Source: a virus
Strand: one strand, 5' to 3'
Virus record (IMG/VR): IMGVR_UViG_3300036857_000105
Span: 1 to 37,283 of that record
DNA: 37,283 nucleotides
The position numbers and the translations under genes are program-made. The notes under the pieces were generated by a model. It was not told the DNA's origin. It made no database searches and saw nothing but the letters and a program-made list of their open reading frames with translations. Below are positions 7,720-15,764 of the stretch, in pieces (the first letter of the stretch is position 1; each line of letters begins with the position of its first letter).

Positions 7720-10129
7720 CTCGATCGGCACCGCGTTCGTCGACGTCGCGTTTGACCCGAAGCAGATCGAGGGCCAGGTCGCCGGCCTCGGCGGCAAGAT
7801 CACCGGCGGCTTCGGCAAGCTCGGCAGCCTCGGCGGCGCGGCGATGGCGACCGGCATCGGCGCCGCGCTGACAGGCGCCGTGGTCGCCGGCAAGTACCTC
7901 TACGACATCGGCGAGAAGTTCGACGAGATGGCCGACTCGATCCGAGTCGCGACCGGCGCAACCGGCAAGGAGCTCGACAACCTCGTCGACACCGCCAAGC
8001 GGGTCGGCACCGACGTGCCGACCTCGTTCGAGGACGCCGGCAAGGCCGTCGGCTTCCTGAGCCGCCGGCTCGACCTGACCGGCAAGCCGCTGCGCACGAT
8101 GAGCGACCAGCTGCTCGAGGTCAGCCGCCTGACCAAGACAGACCTGCAGGGCAACATGGAGGCGGCCGCGGCGGCGCTCTCGAAGTTCGGCGTGCCAGCC
8201 CAGGACAGCGCCGCGGCGCTCGACAAGCTGTGGCGGGCCAGCCAGGCGGCGCAGGTTCCGTTCGCCGACCTCGCCAAGGAGCTCGCCCGCTTCGGCACGC
8301 CGCTGCAGGCGTTCGGCTTCGACCTCGACCAGTCGGCCGCGCTGCTCGACTCGTTCCACAAGGCTGGCGTCAACGTGCAGTCGGCGATGGGCGGCCTGAC
8401 GAAGGGCCTCGCGTCGCTGGCGAAGGCCGGCAAGGACCCGGTCAAGGGCCTCAAGGACACGGTCAAGCAGATCCAGAACGCCGGCAGCTCGGCCGAGGCG
8501 ACCGGGATCGCGGTCAAGCTGTTCGGCACTCGCGCCGGCCCCGAGCTCGCGAAGGCGATCCGCTCGGGCGCGCTCTCCTTCGACGACCTGCAAAAGACGA
8601 TCGCGGACGGCCGCGAGACGATCATCGGCGCCGGCAAGGACACCGCCGACTTCGCCGAGCAGTGGCAGCTCTTCAAGAACCGGATCGCTGTTGGCCTCGC
8701 GCCCGTCGCCGAGAAGCTGTTTACCGCGATCGGCCAGGGGATGGCCGCGCTGAACAAGGAGATGCCGAAGCTGAGCAAGGAGCTCAAGGACGAGCTCGGC
8801 CCGGCGCTCGACGACCTCGGCCCGGCCTTCGACGAGATCGGCGACGCGATCAAGGACCTCACGCCGGTCTGGAAGATCCTCGGCGAGGTCGTGCTCTCGA
8901 CGATGCGCGTGATGATCGTCTCGATCAAGGCCTTCGCCGACATCCTCGCCGGCACGATCAAGGTGATCAGCGGGCTGCTGCACGGCGACTTCGGCCAGGC
9001 CTGGGAAGGCGCCAAGCAGATCGTCAGCGGCTTCGCCGACTACTTCAAGGCGCTCCTTCAGAGCGGCGTGCTCGGGCTGCTCGGCCAGATGGTCGGCCCG
9101 ATCAAGACCGCTGCGACGAACCTCGGCAAGGCGATCTACGACGGGATCGTCGCCGGCGTCAGCGCGCTCGCCGGCTTCATCTCGACGACGACCGGCGCGA
9201 TCGCCTCCGCGCTGACCTCGGCGGTAGGTGCGGTCAGGAGCGCGGCGACCAGCGTCGGCCGGGCGATCTACGACGGAGTGGTCGCCGGCGTGACCGGGAT
9301 CGGGGCGTTCGTCGCCGGCGTCTACAACGGCTTCGTCTCGATCGCGAGCGGCGCCGCAGGAGCGGTCAAGACCGCCGCGACCGCTGTCGGCAAGGCCGTC
9401 TACGACGGCGTGGTGGCAGGGATCACCGGCATCGGGACGTTCGTCGCCAACGTGTTCCGCGGCTTCGAGTCGATCGCGACCAGCGTGGTCGGCGAGGTCA
9501 AGACGGCCGCCGGCAAGGTCGGCAAGGCGATCTACGACGGGATCAGCGGGGCGATCACCGGCATCGGCGGCGAGGTCGCGAGTGTGGTCGGCGGGCTCGC
9601 CGGCAAGATCACCGGCCTCGTAGGGAAGATCGGCGACGCCGCGCACGACATCGGCCACGCCATCTTCGCTGGCATCACCGGCGCGGTCGGCGACATCGCC
9701 GGCAATGTGTGGTCGAAGCTGAACGACGTCTACAACACGATCAAGGGCTGGCTCGACAAGCTGCGCTCGATCGCCGGCTCGGTCGGCGGCGTGCTCTCGA
9801 ACCTGAACCCGCTCAAGGCGGCGCCACTACCGCCCGAGGGCGGCGGCGAAGCGCCGGCGACGGCAGCTCGAGCTGGCCTCGGAGCCGCGCCGGCGAGCGC
9901 GAGCGCGACGACGATGGGCGCCGGAACGATGTACGGCCAGCGCTCCCCGTTCGCAGGGCTGGCAAGCGCGATCCGAACGGCGAGCGCCACCGTGCCGACG
10001 GTCGGGCCGGCGGCCACCGTCGTCCGCGTGTTCATCGGCGACCAGGAGCTCCGAGGGATCGTCCGCACCGAGGTCAGCTACTCGGACGACCAGCTCGCCC
10101 GGACGCTGCTCGCAGGAGCGACGCGATGA
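7712..10129 (+). CDS. Tape measure protein
   Basis: An 805-residue protein that sets tail length and is ejected with DNA. It starts at ATG 7712 (8-bp overlap). The N-terminus (GTAFVDVAFDPKQIEGQVAG) and Gly/Ala segment near 30-55 are typical. Residues about 70-330 are the conserved TP901-type domain with DNLVDTAKRVGTDVPTSFED, DKLWRASQAAQVPFADLAKE and GTRAGPELAKAI. Residues about 390-470 are hydrophobic helices. From about residue 472 five copies of a 44-residue unit follow (nucleotides 9125-9784). The end is Ala/Gly/Pro-rich. It is the longest virion gene, as expected; a tail of roughly 120 nm follows from the usual 1.5 Å per residue rule. Confidence 0.95.
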   Translation: MPDSIGTAFVDVAFDPKQIEGQVAGLGGKITGGFGKLGSLGGAAMATGIGAALTGAVVAGKYLYDIGEKFDEMADSIRVATGATGKELDNLVDTAKRVGTDVPTSFEDAGKAVGFLSRRLDLTGKPLRTMSDQLLEVSRLTKTDLQGNMEAAAAALSKFGVPAQDSAAALDKLWRASQAAQVPFADLAKELARFGTPLQAFGFDLDQSAALLDSFHKAGVNVQSAMGGLTKGLASLAKAGKDPVKGLKDTVKQIQNAGSSAEATGIAVKLFGTRAGPELAKAIRSGALSFDDLQKTIADGRETIIGAGKDTADFAEQWQLFKNRIAVGLAPVAEKLFTAIGQGMAALNKEMPKLSKELKDELGPALDDLGPAFDEIGDAIKDLTPVWKILGEVVLSTMRVMIVSIKAFADILAGTIKVISGLLHGDFGQAWEGAKQIVSGFADYFKALLQSGVLGLLGQMVGPIKTAATNLGKAIYDGIVAGVSALAGFISTTTGAIASALTSAVGAVRSAATSVGRAIYDGVVAGVTGIGAFVAGVYNGFVSIASGAAGAVKTAATAVGKAVYDGVVAGITGIGTFVANVFRGFESIATSVVGEVKTAAGKVGKAIYDGISGAITGIGGEVASVVGGLAGKITGLVGKIGDAAHDIGHAIFAGITGAVGDIAGNVWSKLNDVYNTIKGWLDKLRSIAGSVGGVLSNLNPLKAAPLPPEGGGEAPATAARAGLGAAPASASATTMGAGTMYGQRSPFAGLASAIRTASATVPTVGPAATVVRVFIGDQELRGIVRTEVSYSDDQLARTLLAGATR
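9125..9784 (+). repeat. Five tandem 132-bp (44-residue) repeats in the tape measure
   Basis: The codons for GKAIYDG-type starts recur at 9125, 9257, 9389, 9521 and 9653, exactly 132 bp apart. Copies 1-4 share GKAIYDGxVAGVTGIGxFVA and end in VKTAAxxV; copy 5 (GHAIFAGITGAVGDIAGNV) is more diverged. Exact spacing with diverged sequence shows repeated unit duplication followed by drift. Gain or loss of a unit would change tail length by a fixed step. Confidence 0.92.
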
Positions 10130-10953
10130 CAGACTGGCTCGCGGTCGGCCCGTTCGACTCCGTGGTCGCGACGATCGCGATCACCGACGCATCGCACCTG
10201 CACCTCGTCCGCTCGGGCCCCTCGGGCGTCGAGGCTGCGGTCCGCGGCTACGACCCGTTCGTCGTAGCGCCCGGCGCCAGCACCGTGATCGTGCGCGACT
10301 ACGAGGCGCCGATCGGCGTCGAGCTCCACTACCGCGTGTGGCTCGACGAGGGCGAGATCGTCGGGCCGACCGAGGGCGACATCAGCGTGCCGGCGAGCGC
10401 GAGCGACGACCCTTGGCTGGTCGATCTCGTCCGGCCGACGAACACGCAGCGGGTCGTCGTCCAGGCGCTGCCCGAGCTCGCGCACGACGCGCCGGCAGGC
10501 ATTCACTGGGTGCTCAACCGACGCACGCCGATCTTCGCCGGCGACGTCGCGCACACGCCGACGTGCGAGCTCACGTTCGTGACCGCCGACGAGCAGGCGC
10601 GCGAGCGGGCCCGAGCGACGCTCGGCAACGGCGTCCCCGTCCTGCTGCGCACACCGCCCGAGCAGGGCGTCGGCAACCTCTACCTCGCCGTGCCGAGCTG
10701 GCGCGAGCAGCGAGTCTCGCGGCTCAGCCTGCACGGCGACCGCCGCTTCGTCGTCGCCGCCGTCCAAGTAGCCCGGCCCGACCCGGCGCTATACGTGCCG
10801 ATCCCGCCGATGACCTACACGCGGCTGCTCGAGCTGCACGACACCTACGCCGACGTCAAGGCCGCCTATGCCAGCTATAGCGCGCTCCTCTACGACTACA
10901 GCGCCGTGCCGGGCGCAGCCGACGTCCAGCCCTGGCCGCCGAGGGACGTGTGA
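10126..10953 (+). CDS. Distal tail protein (Dit-like)
   Basis: A 275-residue beta-rich protein starting at ATG 10126 (ATGA overlap with the tape measure). The N-terminal two thirds are jelly-roll-like strands, including VVQALPELAHDAPAGIHWVL. The segment PTCELTFVTADEQARERARATLGNGVPVLLRTP resembles the 'replace part of a line by a disc' region of many actinophage minor tail proteins placed right after the tape measure. It likely forms the ring at the tail tip to which the next protein docks. The C-terminal 40 residues are Tyr-rich (YADVKAAYASYSALLYDYS). Confidence 0.7.
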   Translation: MTDWLAVGPFDSVVATIAITDASHLHLVRSGPSGVEAAVRGYDPFVVAPGASTVIVRDYEAPIGVELHYRVWLDEGEIVGPTEGDISVPASASDDPWLVDLVRPTNTQRVVVQALPELAHDAPAGIHWVLNRRTPIFAGDVAHTPTCELTFVTADEQARERARATLGNGVPVLLRTPPEQGVGNLYLAVPSWREQRVSRLSLHGDRRFVVAAVQVARPDPALYVPIPPMTYTRLLELHDTYADVKAAYASYSALLYDYSAVPGAADVQPWPPRDV

Positions 10954-12599
10954 GGCCGGTCGGCGACACCTTCCTCGCGTCGCTCCGCGACGACCACCTC
11001 GTCGCCGCCGCCGCCGAGCTGCGCTGGCCCGGCGACACCGAGTGGGTGCCCGTGCCGATCGTCGGCGGCGCGATCACGATGGACCGCACCTCGGCCGTCA
11101 TGCGCACCGGCCAGATCACGGTCCCCTGGTCGCTCGAGGCCGGGACCGACCTCGGCGTCGACCTGCGCGAGCTCCCGTTCGGCGGCTACTGCCGCCCATA
11201 CCGCGGCCTCCGCTACGGCGACGGCACGACCGAGCTCTGCCGGCTCGGCACCCTCCGCATCGAGTCGGTCGCTTGGCGCACGGACGAGACGGCGACGCTC
11301 GAGCTCGCCGACCGGATGGCGCAAGTGCGAGACGAGCCATTCCAGGCGCCCTACATGCCGACGCCGAAGCCGACGGTCACGCGCACCGGCACAGTCGCCG
11401 ACACCTCGCCGCTGCAGATCACCGGCCTCGCGACGACCAGCGACCTCACCGTCGGGATGGCGGTCGCCGGCCCGACCGTCCTGCCCGGCACGGTCATCAC
11501 GTCGATCGACAGCCCGACCGCCGTCACGGTCAACCAGGAGATCGCGCTCCGCGTGCGACGCAACGCCCACCTCGTGAAGGGCCGCGCCTACCTCGACCGC
11601 ATGGGCGACGTCAGCGGAATCACGATCGGCATGACCGTGACCTCGGACACGCCGACCGACCTCTACCCCGGCACGACCGTGACCGCGGTCTACAACCCGC
11701 CGCGCAACGGGCGCAACGTGCTGCTCAACCAGGGCGCCGCCGACACCGCGAGCCGCGCGCTCTACTTCAGCTTCGGCGGCACGACTGCCAGCTTCTCGTT
11801 CGTCTTCGGCGGCAACATCACCGTCGGCCGCGCGGCCGGTGAGATCGTGCAGGCCGTCTTCGGCGACGAGATCGCCTACCAGATCCTCTACGACCCGCCC
11901 TACGAACTGCTCAACACTGCCTACACCGACTCGCGCGTCGACGCCGTGCTCGACCTTGCCCGAGCCTCGAGCGCGTTCGCCTTCTTCGACGCGAACGGTG
12001 ACTTCGTGTTCACCGACCTCCCCTCGGTCGAGGCCGACGACTCCGTGTGGACGGTCGACGCCGGCGAGACGGGCGTGCTCGTTTCGGACGTCGAAGCGCT
12101 CGACCGCACCGGCATCTACAACGGCGTCATCGTCCAGGGGCAGGCCAGCCCCGATCTGCCGCCGCTGCAGGCGATGGTCGTCGACGACGACCCGGAGAGC
12201 CCGACCCGCTGGGGCGGGCCCTACGGGCGCGTCGTTCGGATCGAGCAGTCCAGCGTCGTGCTCACGGTCGCTCAGGCGCAGGCGGCCGCGGCCGCGCTGC
12301 TCGACGCCCGCCTCGGCCTCAGCCGATCAATCGCGCTGACCGCCGCACCGAACCCGGCGCTCGAGCCCGGCGACGTGATCACCGTCACCTTCGAGGACGG
12401 CCGCCAGGAGCGCCACGTCGTCGACGCGATCGCCGTCGGCCTCGAGGCGACGGCCGCGCAGCAGCTGACCACCCGGTCCCGCTGGAGGCCGGGCGACGAC
12501 GACTGGACGCCGCTGCCGACGCCGAGCCGCGCCGTCTACGTCGGCGACGCCGCCTGGGAGCTCGCCCGCACCGCCCGCGTCGTCAAGGCCGGCGGATGA
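10950..12599 (+). CDS. Tail tip hub (Tal / baseplate hub-like) with inserted domain
   Basis: A 549-residue protein from GTG 10950 (GTGA overlap). Its start (FLASLRDDHLVAAAAELRW, GGAITMDRTSAVMRTGQITV) matches DUF5047-like minor tail proteins. The C-terminal half contains hub-type strands (DANGDFVFTDLPSVEADD, GIYNGVIVQGQ, NPALEPGDVITVTFEDG), typical of a gp27/Tal-like ring that opens for DNA exit. Between about 139 and 290 it carries an insertion of two related beta modules, each with 'GMxV...PGTxVTxV...NQ'. The insertion separates segments that are adjacent in ordinary members and is probably surface-exposed. Confidence 0.78.
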   Translation: MRPVGDTFLASLRDDHLVAAAAELRWPGDTEWVPVPIVGGAITMDRTSAVMRTGQITVPWSLEAGTDLGVDLRELPFGGYCRPYRGLRYGDGTTELCRLGTLRIESVAWRTDETATLELADRMAQVRDEPFQAPYMPTPKPTVTRTGTVADTSPLQITGLATTSDLTVGMAVAGPTVLPGTVITSIDSPTAVTVNQEIALRVRRNAHLVKGRAYLDRMGDVSGITIGMTVTSDTPTDLYPGTTVTAVYNPPRNGRNVLLNQGAADTASRALYFSFGGTTASFSFVFGGNITVGRAAGEIVQAVFGDEIAYQILYDPPYELLNTAYTDSRVDAVLDLARASSAFAFFDANGDFVFTDLPSVEADDSVWTVDAGETGVLVSDVEALDRTGIYNGVIVQGQASPDLPPLQAMVVDDDPESPTRWGGPYGRVVRIEQSSVVLTVAQAQAAAAALLDARLGLSRSIALTAAPNPALEPGDVITVTFEDGRQERHVVDAIAVGLEATAAQQLTTRSRWRPGDDDWTPLPTPSRAVYVGDAAWELARTARVVKAGG

Positions 12600-12889
12600 G
12601 CTCGAACGGCCGGACGAGCACGCCGAACCCGCCGCCCGCCAGCCGCGACCTCATGCGCGTGCTGCGCCGGCAGGTCGGCACAGCCGGAGGCAGCGGAGGC
12701 CTCAGCCTGATTGTCGGCGAGTCGCGCGACCCGAACCCGGACGCCAGCTTCGTGGACGTGAGGATCGGCGGCGCCGACTACACGATCCCCAAGCTGCAAA
12801 GCATGGGCTCGATCAGCGCCGGCCGCCCCGTCTACATCCTCGTCGACTCGACGTTCAACACCATGCTCGCCCTCGGGTGGGTCACCTAG
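12596..12889 (+). CDS. Small tail-tip protein, unknown
   Basis: A 97-residue protein starting at ATG 12596 (ATGA overlap). The first 35 residues are Pro/Arg/Gly-rich. The rest (GLSLIVGESRDPNPDASFVDVRIGG, YTIPKLQSMGSISAGRPVYILVD, MLALGWVT) is a small beta barrel-like sequence. Such proteins sit between the hub and fibre genes in many actinophages and may be a spike or plug, but this is only positional inference. Confidence 0.7.
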   Translation: MSSNGRTSTPNPPPASRDLMRVLRRQVGTAGGSGGLSLIVGESRDPNPDASFVDVRIGGADYTIPKLQSMGSISAGRPVYILVDSTFNTMLALGWVT

Positions 12890-12909
12890 CGAAAAGGGAG
12901 GACACCGCC

Positions 12910-13599
12910 ATGCCGACCACGCCCGTCCTTCAGCTCCCGTTCCCGGGCGACACCGACCCGGCAGACGTCCCGACCGACGTGCAGGACCTCGCCGAGCGCG
13001 TCGAGGCCGTGCGCGGAGCTCCGAACGGGCTCGCCGCGCTCGACAGCAGCGGCAAGCTGCCGACCGGCCAGCGCGCCGCCGTGCCGCTGGTGGCCGCGCT
13101 GCCCGCCTCGCCAGCCGACGGCGAGGAGGTGATCCTGTGCGACAACGTCAGCGCCCCGGCCTACGCCTGGCGGCTGCGCTGGAACGCGACCGACGGCCGC
13201 TGGCAGTTCCTCGGCGGTACCGGCTACCGCAACGCCGTCGCCGCCTCAGAAACGACGACGACGATCGGCAGCTACGTCAACCTGGCGACGCTCGGCCCGC
13301 GCGTCACGATCCCTCGAGCTGGCGACTACACGGCGCGGTTCGGCTGCACCGTGATCGACTCGGCCGCCGACTCGCAGATCAACATCGGCCTCGGCATCGG
13401 CGACTGGAGCGGAGCTCCGCTCGCCGAGGCCCGAGGACATATCTCTGCGGCCAACTACCACCTGACGATCGCCGGCGAGGCGCAGCTCACCGGGCTCGCC
13501 GCCGGCGCCGAGCTCCGCGCCAAGTACCAGCACGCGATCGCCGGCACCCTGACCGTCCTCAACCGATTTCTGACCGTCTCCCCGACCCGCCTCAGCTGA
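12910..13599 (+). CDS. Tail fibre / receptor-binding candidate
   Basis: A 229-residue protein at ATG 12910, with GGGAGG upstream. Residues 1-65 (LQLPFPGDTDPADVPTDVQDLAERVEA, then LDSSGKLPTGQRA) are the standard N-terminal attachment segment of short fibres. A linker with PADGEEVILCDNVSAPAYAWRLRWN and 'GRWQFLGGTGY' follows. Residues about 110-229 form a TNF-like beta sandwich (TTIGSYVNLATLGPRVTIPRAGDYTARFG to LNRFLTVSPTRLS), a fold used by receptor-binding heads. The gene ends the tail module just before lysis, and shares one base with the endolysin start. Confidence 0.8.
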   Translation: MPTTPVLQLPFPGDTDPADVPTDVQDLAERVEAVRGAPNGLAALDSSGKLPTGQRAAVPLVAALPASPADGEEVILCDNVSAPAYAWRLRWNATDGRWQFLGGTGYRNAVAASETTTTIGSYVNLATLGPRVTIPRAGDYTARFGCTVIDSAADSQINIGLGIGDWSGAPLAEARGHISAANYHLTIAGEAQLTGLAAGAELRAKYQHAIAGTLTVLNRFLTVSPTRLS

Positions 13600-14537
13600 T
13601 GGCTACCGGCGACCAGTGGTGGGAGAAGGGCTACCCCGGCGGGCCGATGGTCAAGGTCGCCGGCTTCCCGCGGCCGCTCTACCCGCCCGACGCCGCGCAG
13701 CACGGCAAGACGCCCTCCGTCGATGGGCCCGACGTCGTCGCGTACAAGCGGACCGTCAGCCGCGCCGGCCGCTGGCCGTGGGACAAGTTCGACGACTCCT
13801 ACTCGAACGGCTTTTCACATGGCAAGAGCGGCAACGTCGGCGAGACGGGCGTCGCCGGCGTCCAGCGGCAGGGGCACATCGACGCGACCGGCTGGATCGG
13901 TCAACAGACCTTCAACCTGCTCCGCTCGATCAGGATCCCCGACGGCCTACCGCACGCCGGCGACCCCGCGATGGACGCGACCGCCGTCGAGCTCATCAAC
14001 CAGGCGTGGGGCGACTTCCACGGCTCCGAGCCTGCGCCCGACCGCGGCGGCACCGTCCGCGAGGCCGCGCTCAAGCGGGCGATCACGCAGCTCGGCACCT
14101 GCGAGTCGCCGAGCGGCTCGAACCTGCAGCAGTACGGCGCCTGGTACGGCGTCAACGGCGAGCCCTGGTGCGCGATCTTCGACACCTGGTGCTTCGAGCT
14201 CGGCGCCGCCGACATCGACAAGGACAGCCCGAGTTTCGTGCGCGGCAGCCGCTACGCCTACTGCCCCTACGTCGTCTCGGACGCCCGCGCCGGCCGCTAC
14301 GGGCTCTCGACCACCGACGACCCGATCCCCGGCGACCTCGTCGTCTACGACTGGCAGGGCGACGGCACCTACGACCACATCGGGATTTTCGAGAAGTGGC
14401 TCAGCGGCACAACCGACTTCTCCGCGATCGAGGGGAACACAAGCTACTCGAGCAATTCGAACGGCGGCGAGGTCATGCGCCGCTCGAGGAGCCGCGGCGA
14501 CCAGGGAACCGTGTTCGTGCGCGTCGCCGAGCCGTGA
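13599..14537 (+). CDS. CHAP-domain endolysin
   Basis: A 312-residue lysin starting at ATG 13599. Residues about 45-115 contain peptidoglycan-binding-like features (DGPDVVAYKRTVSRAGRWPW, VQRQGHIDATGWIGQQTFNLL). The C-terminal part is a CHAP (NlpC/P60-like) amidase/endopeptidase: Cys191 in GEPWCAIF, His260 in YDHIGIF and Glu278-Gly-Asn280 as the third catalytic element; PGDLVVYDW is the conserved strand before the His. It cleaves peptide bonds of host peptidoglycan at the end of infection. Neither an amidase_2 nor glycosidase domain is visible. The two following genes encode membrane proteins, giving a compact lysis cassette. Confidence 0.93.
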   Translation: MATGDQWWEKGYPGGPMVKVAGFPRPLYPPDAAQHGKTPSVDGPDVVAYKRTVSRAGRWPWDKFDDSYSNGFSHGKSGNVGETGVAGVQRQGHIDATGWIGQQTFNLLRSIRIPDGLPHAGDPAMDATAVELINQAWGDFHGSEPAPDRGGTVREAALKRAITQLGTCESPSGSNLQQYGAWYGVNGEPWCAIFDTWCFELGAADIDKDSPSFVRGSRYAYCPYVVSDARAGRYGLSTTDDPIPGDLVVYDWQGDGTYDHIGIFEKWLSGTTDFSAIEGNTSYSSNSNGGEVMRRSRSRGDQGTVFVRVAEP

Positions 14538-14695
14538 CCACTGCGCAGCGCCTAGTCGTCGGCGCCATTCTCGGCGCCTGGCTCGCCGGCGTGCTCGTCG
14601 CGCTCGTCGACGGCGCGACCGTGCTGCGAGTGACGACGCCGCTGATGACCACCGTGCTCGGCTTCGTGTTCACGGCGAAGGCGACGACCCGCTGA
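14534..14695 (+). CDS. Holin candidate 1
   Basis: A 53-residue membrane protein from GTG 14534, overlapping the endolysin stop by 4 bp. Residues about 5-25 (AQRLVVGAILGAWLAGVLVA) and 34-50 (LRVTTPLMTTVLGFVFTA) can form two membrane helices with a short polar link (DGAT). Size, topology and position are those of a class II holin that times lysis and releases the endolysin. It is shorter than many holins; the following membrane gene may be a partner or the true holin. Confidence 0.75.
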   Translation: MTTAQRLVVGAILGAWLAGVLVALVDGATVLRVTTPLMTTVLGFVFTAKATTR

Positions 14696-14958
14696 TGGAC
14701 TGGGCCTTCCTCGCGATCGGCGGCTTCCTCGTTGGCAGCCTGCTCTACGCCGGCTGGTACACGACCCGGTACGAGCCTGAGGCGCGGACCGCCTACGCGC
14801 TGATCGGCGCCGGCGTCCTCCTGGTCGTAGCCGTCAACACCTGGGTCGACTTCGTCCGCGACCAGTCCGACTGGTTCAGGGCGGCGACCCTGCTCGGCTA
14901 CGCGATCATCGCGGCCGGGCTCGTCCTGCTCGTCCGCGAACGACGGGCCCGCCGATGA
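14695..14958 (+). CDS. Holin candidate 2 / lysis membrane protein
   Basis: An 87-residue protein, ATG 14695 overlapping the previous stop by one base. It has three likely membrane segments (about 3-22, 33-50, 62-80) and a strongly basic C-terminal tail (VRERRARR). Paired small membrane proteins after an endolysin are common in actinophages; one usually acts as holin and the other as antiholin or second holin. Its stop is 3 bp from the stop of the leftward gene at 14962, with no clear terminator between. Confidence 0.75.
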   Translation: MDWAFLAIGGFLVGSLLYAGWYTTRYEPEARTAYALIGAGVLLVVAVNTWVDFVRDQSDWFRAATLLGYAIIAAGLVLLVRERRARR

Positions 14959-14961
14959 TCT

Positions 14962-15225
14962 TCATCGCTCGACGTCGGCTCCCCCCTGACCTCGCCGACG
15001 CGCATTCGCCGTCCACTGCTGAACGGTCGTAGAGCCGACGCCGAGCGCGTCAGCGATGCCGCGCGCGGAGCCGCCCGCATCGCGGCAGCGAAGCACGAAG
15101 TCCTCCAGCCGCTCGGCGTACATGGCGGAGTTCTGCCTTGCGCGCTGCTGGAGCTCGAGCAGGAGCCGCATGTGTTCGAGCTCCAGCGCCGTCAGCGCGC
15201 GCGCAGGTGGGCGGCCCCCTTTCAC
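14962..15225 (-). CDS. Small helix-turn-helix protein
   Basis: An 87-residue leftward gene starting at GTG 15225. The N-terminus is a long basic helix (LELEHMRLLLELQQRARQ). The C-terminal half, SARGIADALGVGSTTVQQWT, is a clear helix-turn-helix of the 'homeodomain-like/resolvase' type, followed by a basic tail. No strong ribosome site is visible. It lies against the late genes at the edge of the integration region, so it could regulate lysogeny or be a small host-takeover regulator. A full CI-type repressor has not been found in this genome, so this is one candidate for the immunity function. Confidence 0.7.
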   Translation of the reverse strand: MKGGRPPARALTALELEHMRLLLELQQRARQNSAMYAERLEDFVLRCRDAGGSARGIADALGVGSTTVQQWTANARRRGQGGADVER

Positions 15226-15262
15226 CGCGCATGGACCCTAGAAGGTCACGCCCGTGGTTTCG

Positions 15263-15292
15263 TTCTGAGGCATGCACGGAACGTGTTACAGT
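15263..15292 (+). promoter_or_regulatory. Candidate promoter upstream of the excisionase-like gene
   Basis: TTCTGA (15263-15268), 18 bp, TACAGT (15287-15292). The same TTACAGT string occurs at 33982-33988 in the other divergent control region. A start near 15299 would place the strong hairpin at 15300-15348 at the very 5' end of the transcript. Confidence 0.4.
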
Positions 15293-15299
15293 CCCACGC

Positions 15300-15348
15300 G
15301 CGCTGCGATCGGGCCGGCCTGCCTGCGGCCCCGGCCGATCAGCAGCGC
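15300..15348 (+). promoter_or_regulatory. Long stem-loop in non-coding gap
   Basis: The left arm GCGCTGC-GATCGG-(G)-CCGG pairs with the right arm CCGG-CCGATC-(A)-GCAGCGC: 17 base pairs with two single-base bulges and a 13-nt loop. It begins within a base or two of the predicted transcription start. It could protect the 5' end of the mRNA, act as a terminator for transcripts leaving the leftward HTH gene on the other strand, or bind a protein. The surrounding gap 15226-15557 has no coding sequence that I believe. Confidence 0.65.
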
Positions 15349-15400
15349 CAGGCTTCACCAAGGACGAGGGAGGGGACGACGGCCGCGGCCACTGGCAGGC

Positions 15401-15428
15401 GAAAGTTTCCGCAAACAGCGGTAGTTTC
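15401..15428. promoter_or_regulatory. AT-richer imperfect dyad (operator or attP candidate)
   Basis: GAAA-GTTT-CCGC, centre AAACA, GCGG-TAG-TTTC forms an imperfect 28-bp dyad in DNA clearly richer in A/T than its surroundings. Two 10-bp direct repeats (GGAGGCGCCT, GGAGGCACCT) follow at 15443-15462. It lies between the leftward HTH gene and the excisionase-like gene, close to the integrase. Imperfect dyads of this size are typical both of repressor operators and of serine-integrase attP sites. Confidence 0.4.
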
Positions 15429-15557
15429 GTGCGGGGCGTCACGGAGGCGCCTGGAGGCACCTGGGGGAGCAGGAGGGCTCTGGAAGGCACAGCGGGCTCG
15501 ACCACAACGCGCTACAACCAGCCGGCGATGCCGGAGCCCGCGCCACAAGGAGTCGAG

Positions 15558-15764
15558 TTGATCGAGCGGTGGCCGCGCTGGATGACCTACCGCACGGCTG
15601 CCGAGTACCTCGACACAAGCGCGGAAACGATCGAGCGGCTGGCGCGCGACGGAAAGCTCTCCAAGCACACGATCGCCGGCAAGGATCGGCTACCACGGGT
15701 GGACAAGCTCGAGCTGGATCACCTGATCGAGGACGGTGAGGACTTCGGAGACGAGGCAACGTGA
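15558..15764 (+). CDS. Excisionase-like MerR/HTH_17 DNA-binding protein
   Basis: A protein of about 68 residues. RWMTYRTAAEYLDTSAETIE, then RLARDGKL, then KDRLPRVDKLELDHLIED is the HTH_17 winged-helix pattern of phage excisionases and recombination directionality factors. I prefer TTG 15558 because AAGGAG (15547-15552) lies 5 bases upstream; ATG 15528 gives 10 extra residues but has no ribosome site. It lies near a serine integrase; true RDFs for serine integrases vary widely in sequence, so a plain regulator is also possible. It overlaps the next gene by GTGA. Confidence 0.75.
   Translation: MIERWPRWMTYRTAAEYLDTSAETIERLARDGKLSKHTIAGKDRLPRVDKLELDHLIEDGEDFGDEAT

Noticed and set aside
6971-9658. 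895-residue leftward open frame opposite the tape measure
   Set aside because: It is a high-GC antisense shadow, rich in Asp/Arg/Val/Ala in the pattern expected from the complementary codons.
8230-10125. Long rightward frame within the tape measure before 10126
   Set aside because: Arg-rich out-of-frame shadow; only the part from ATG 10126 is protein-like.
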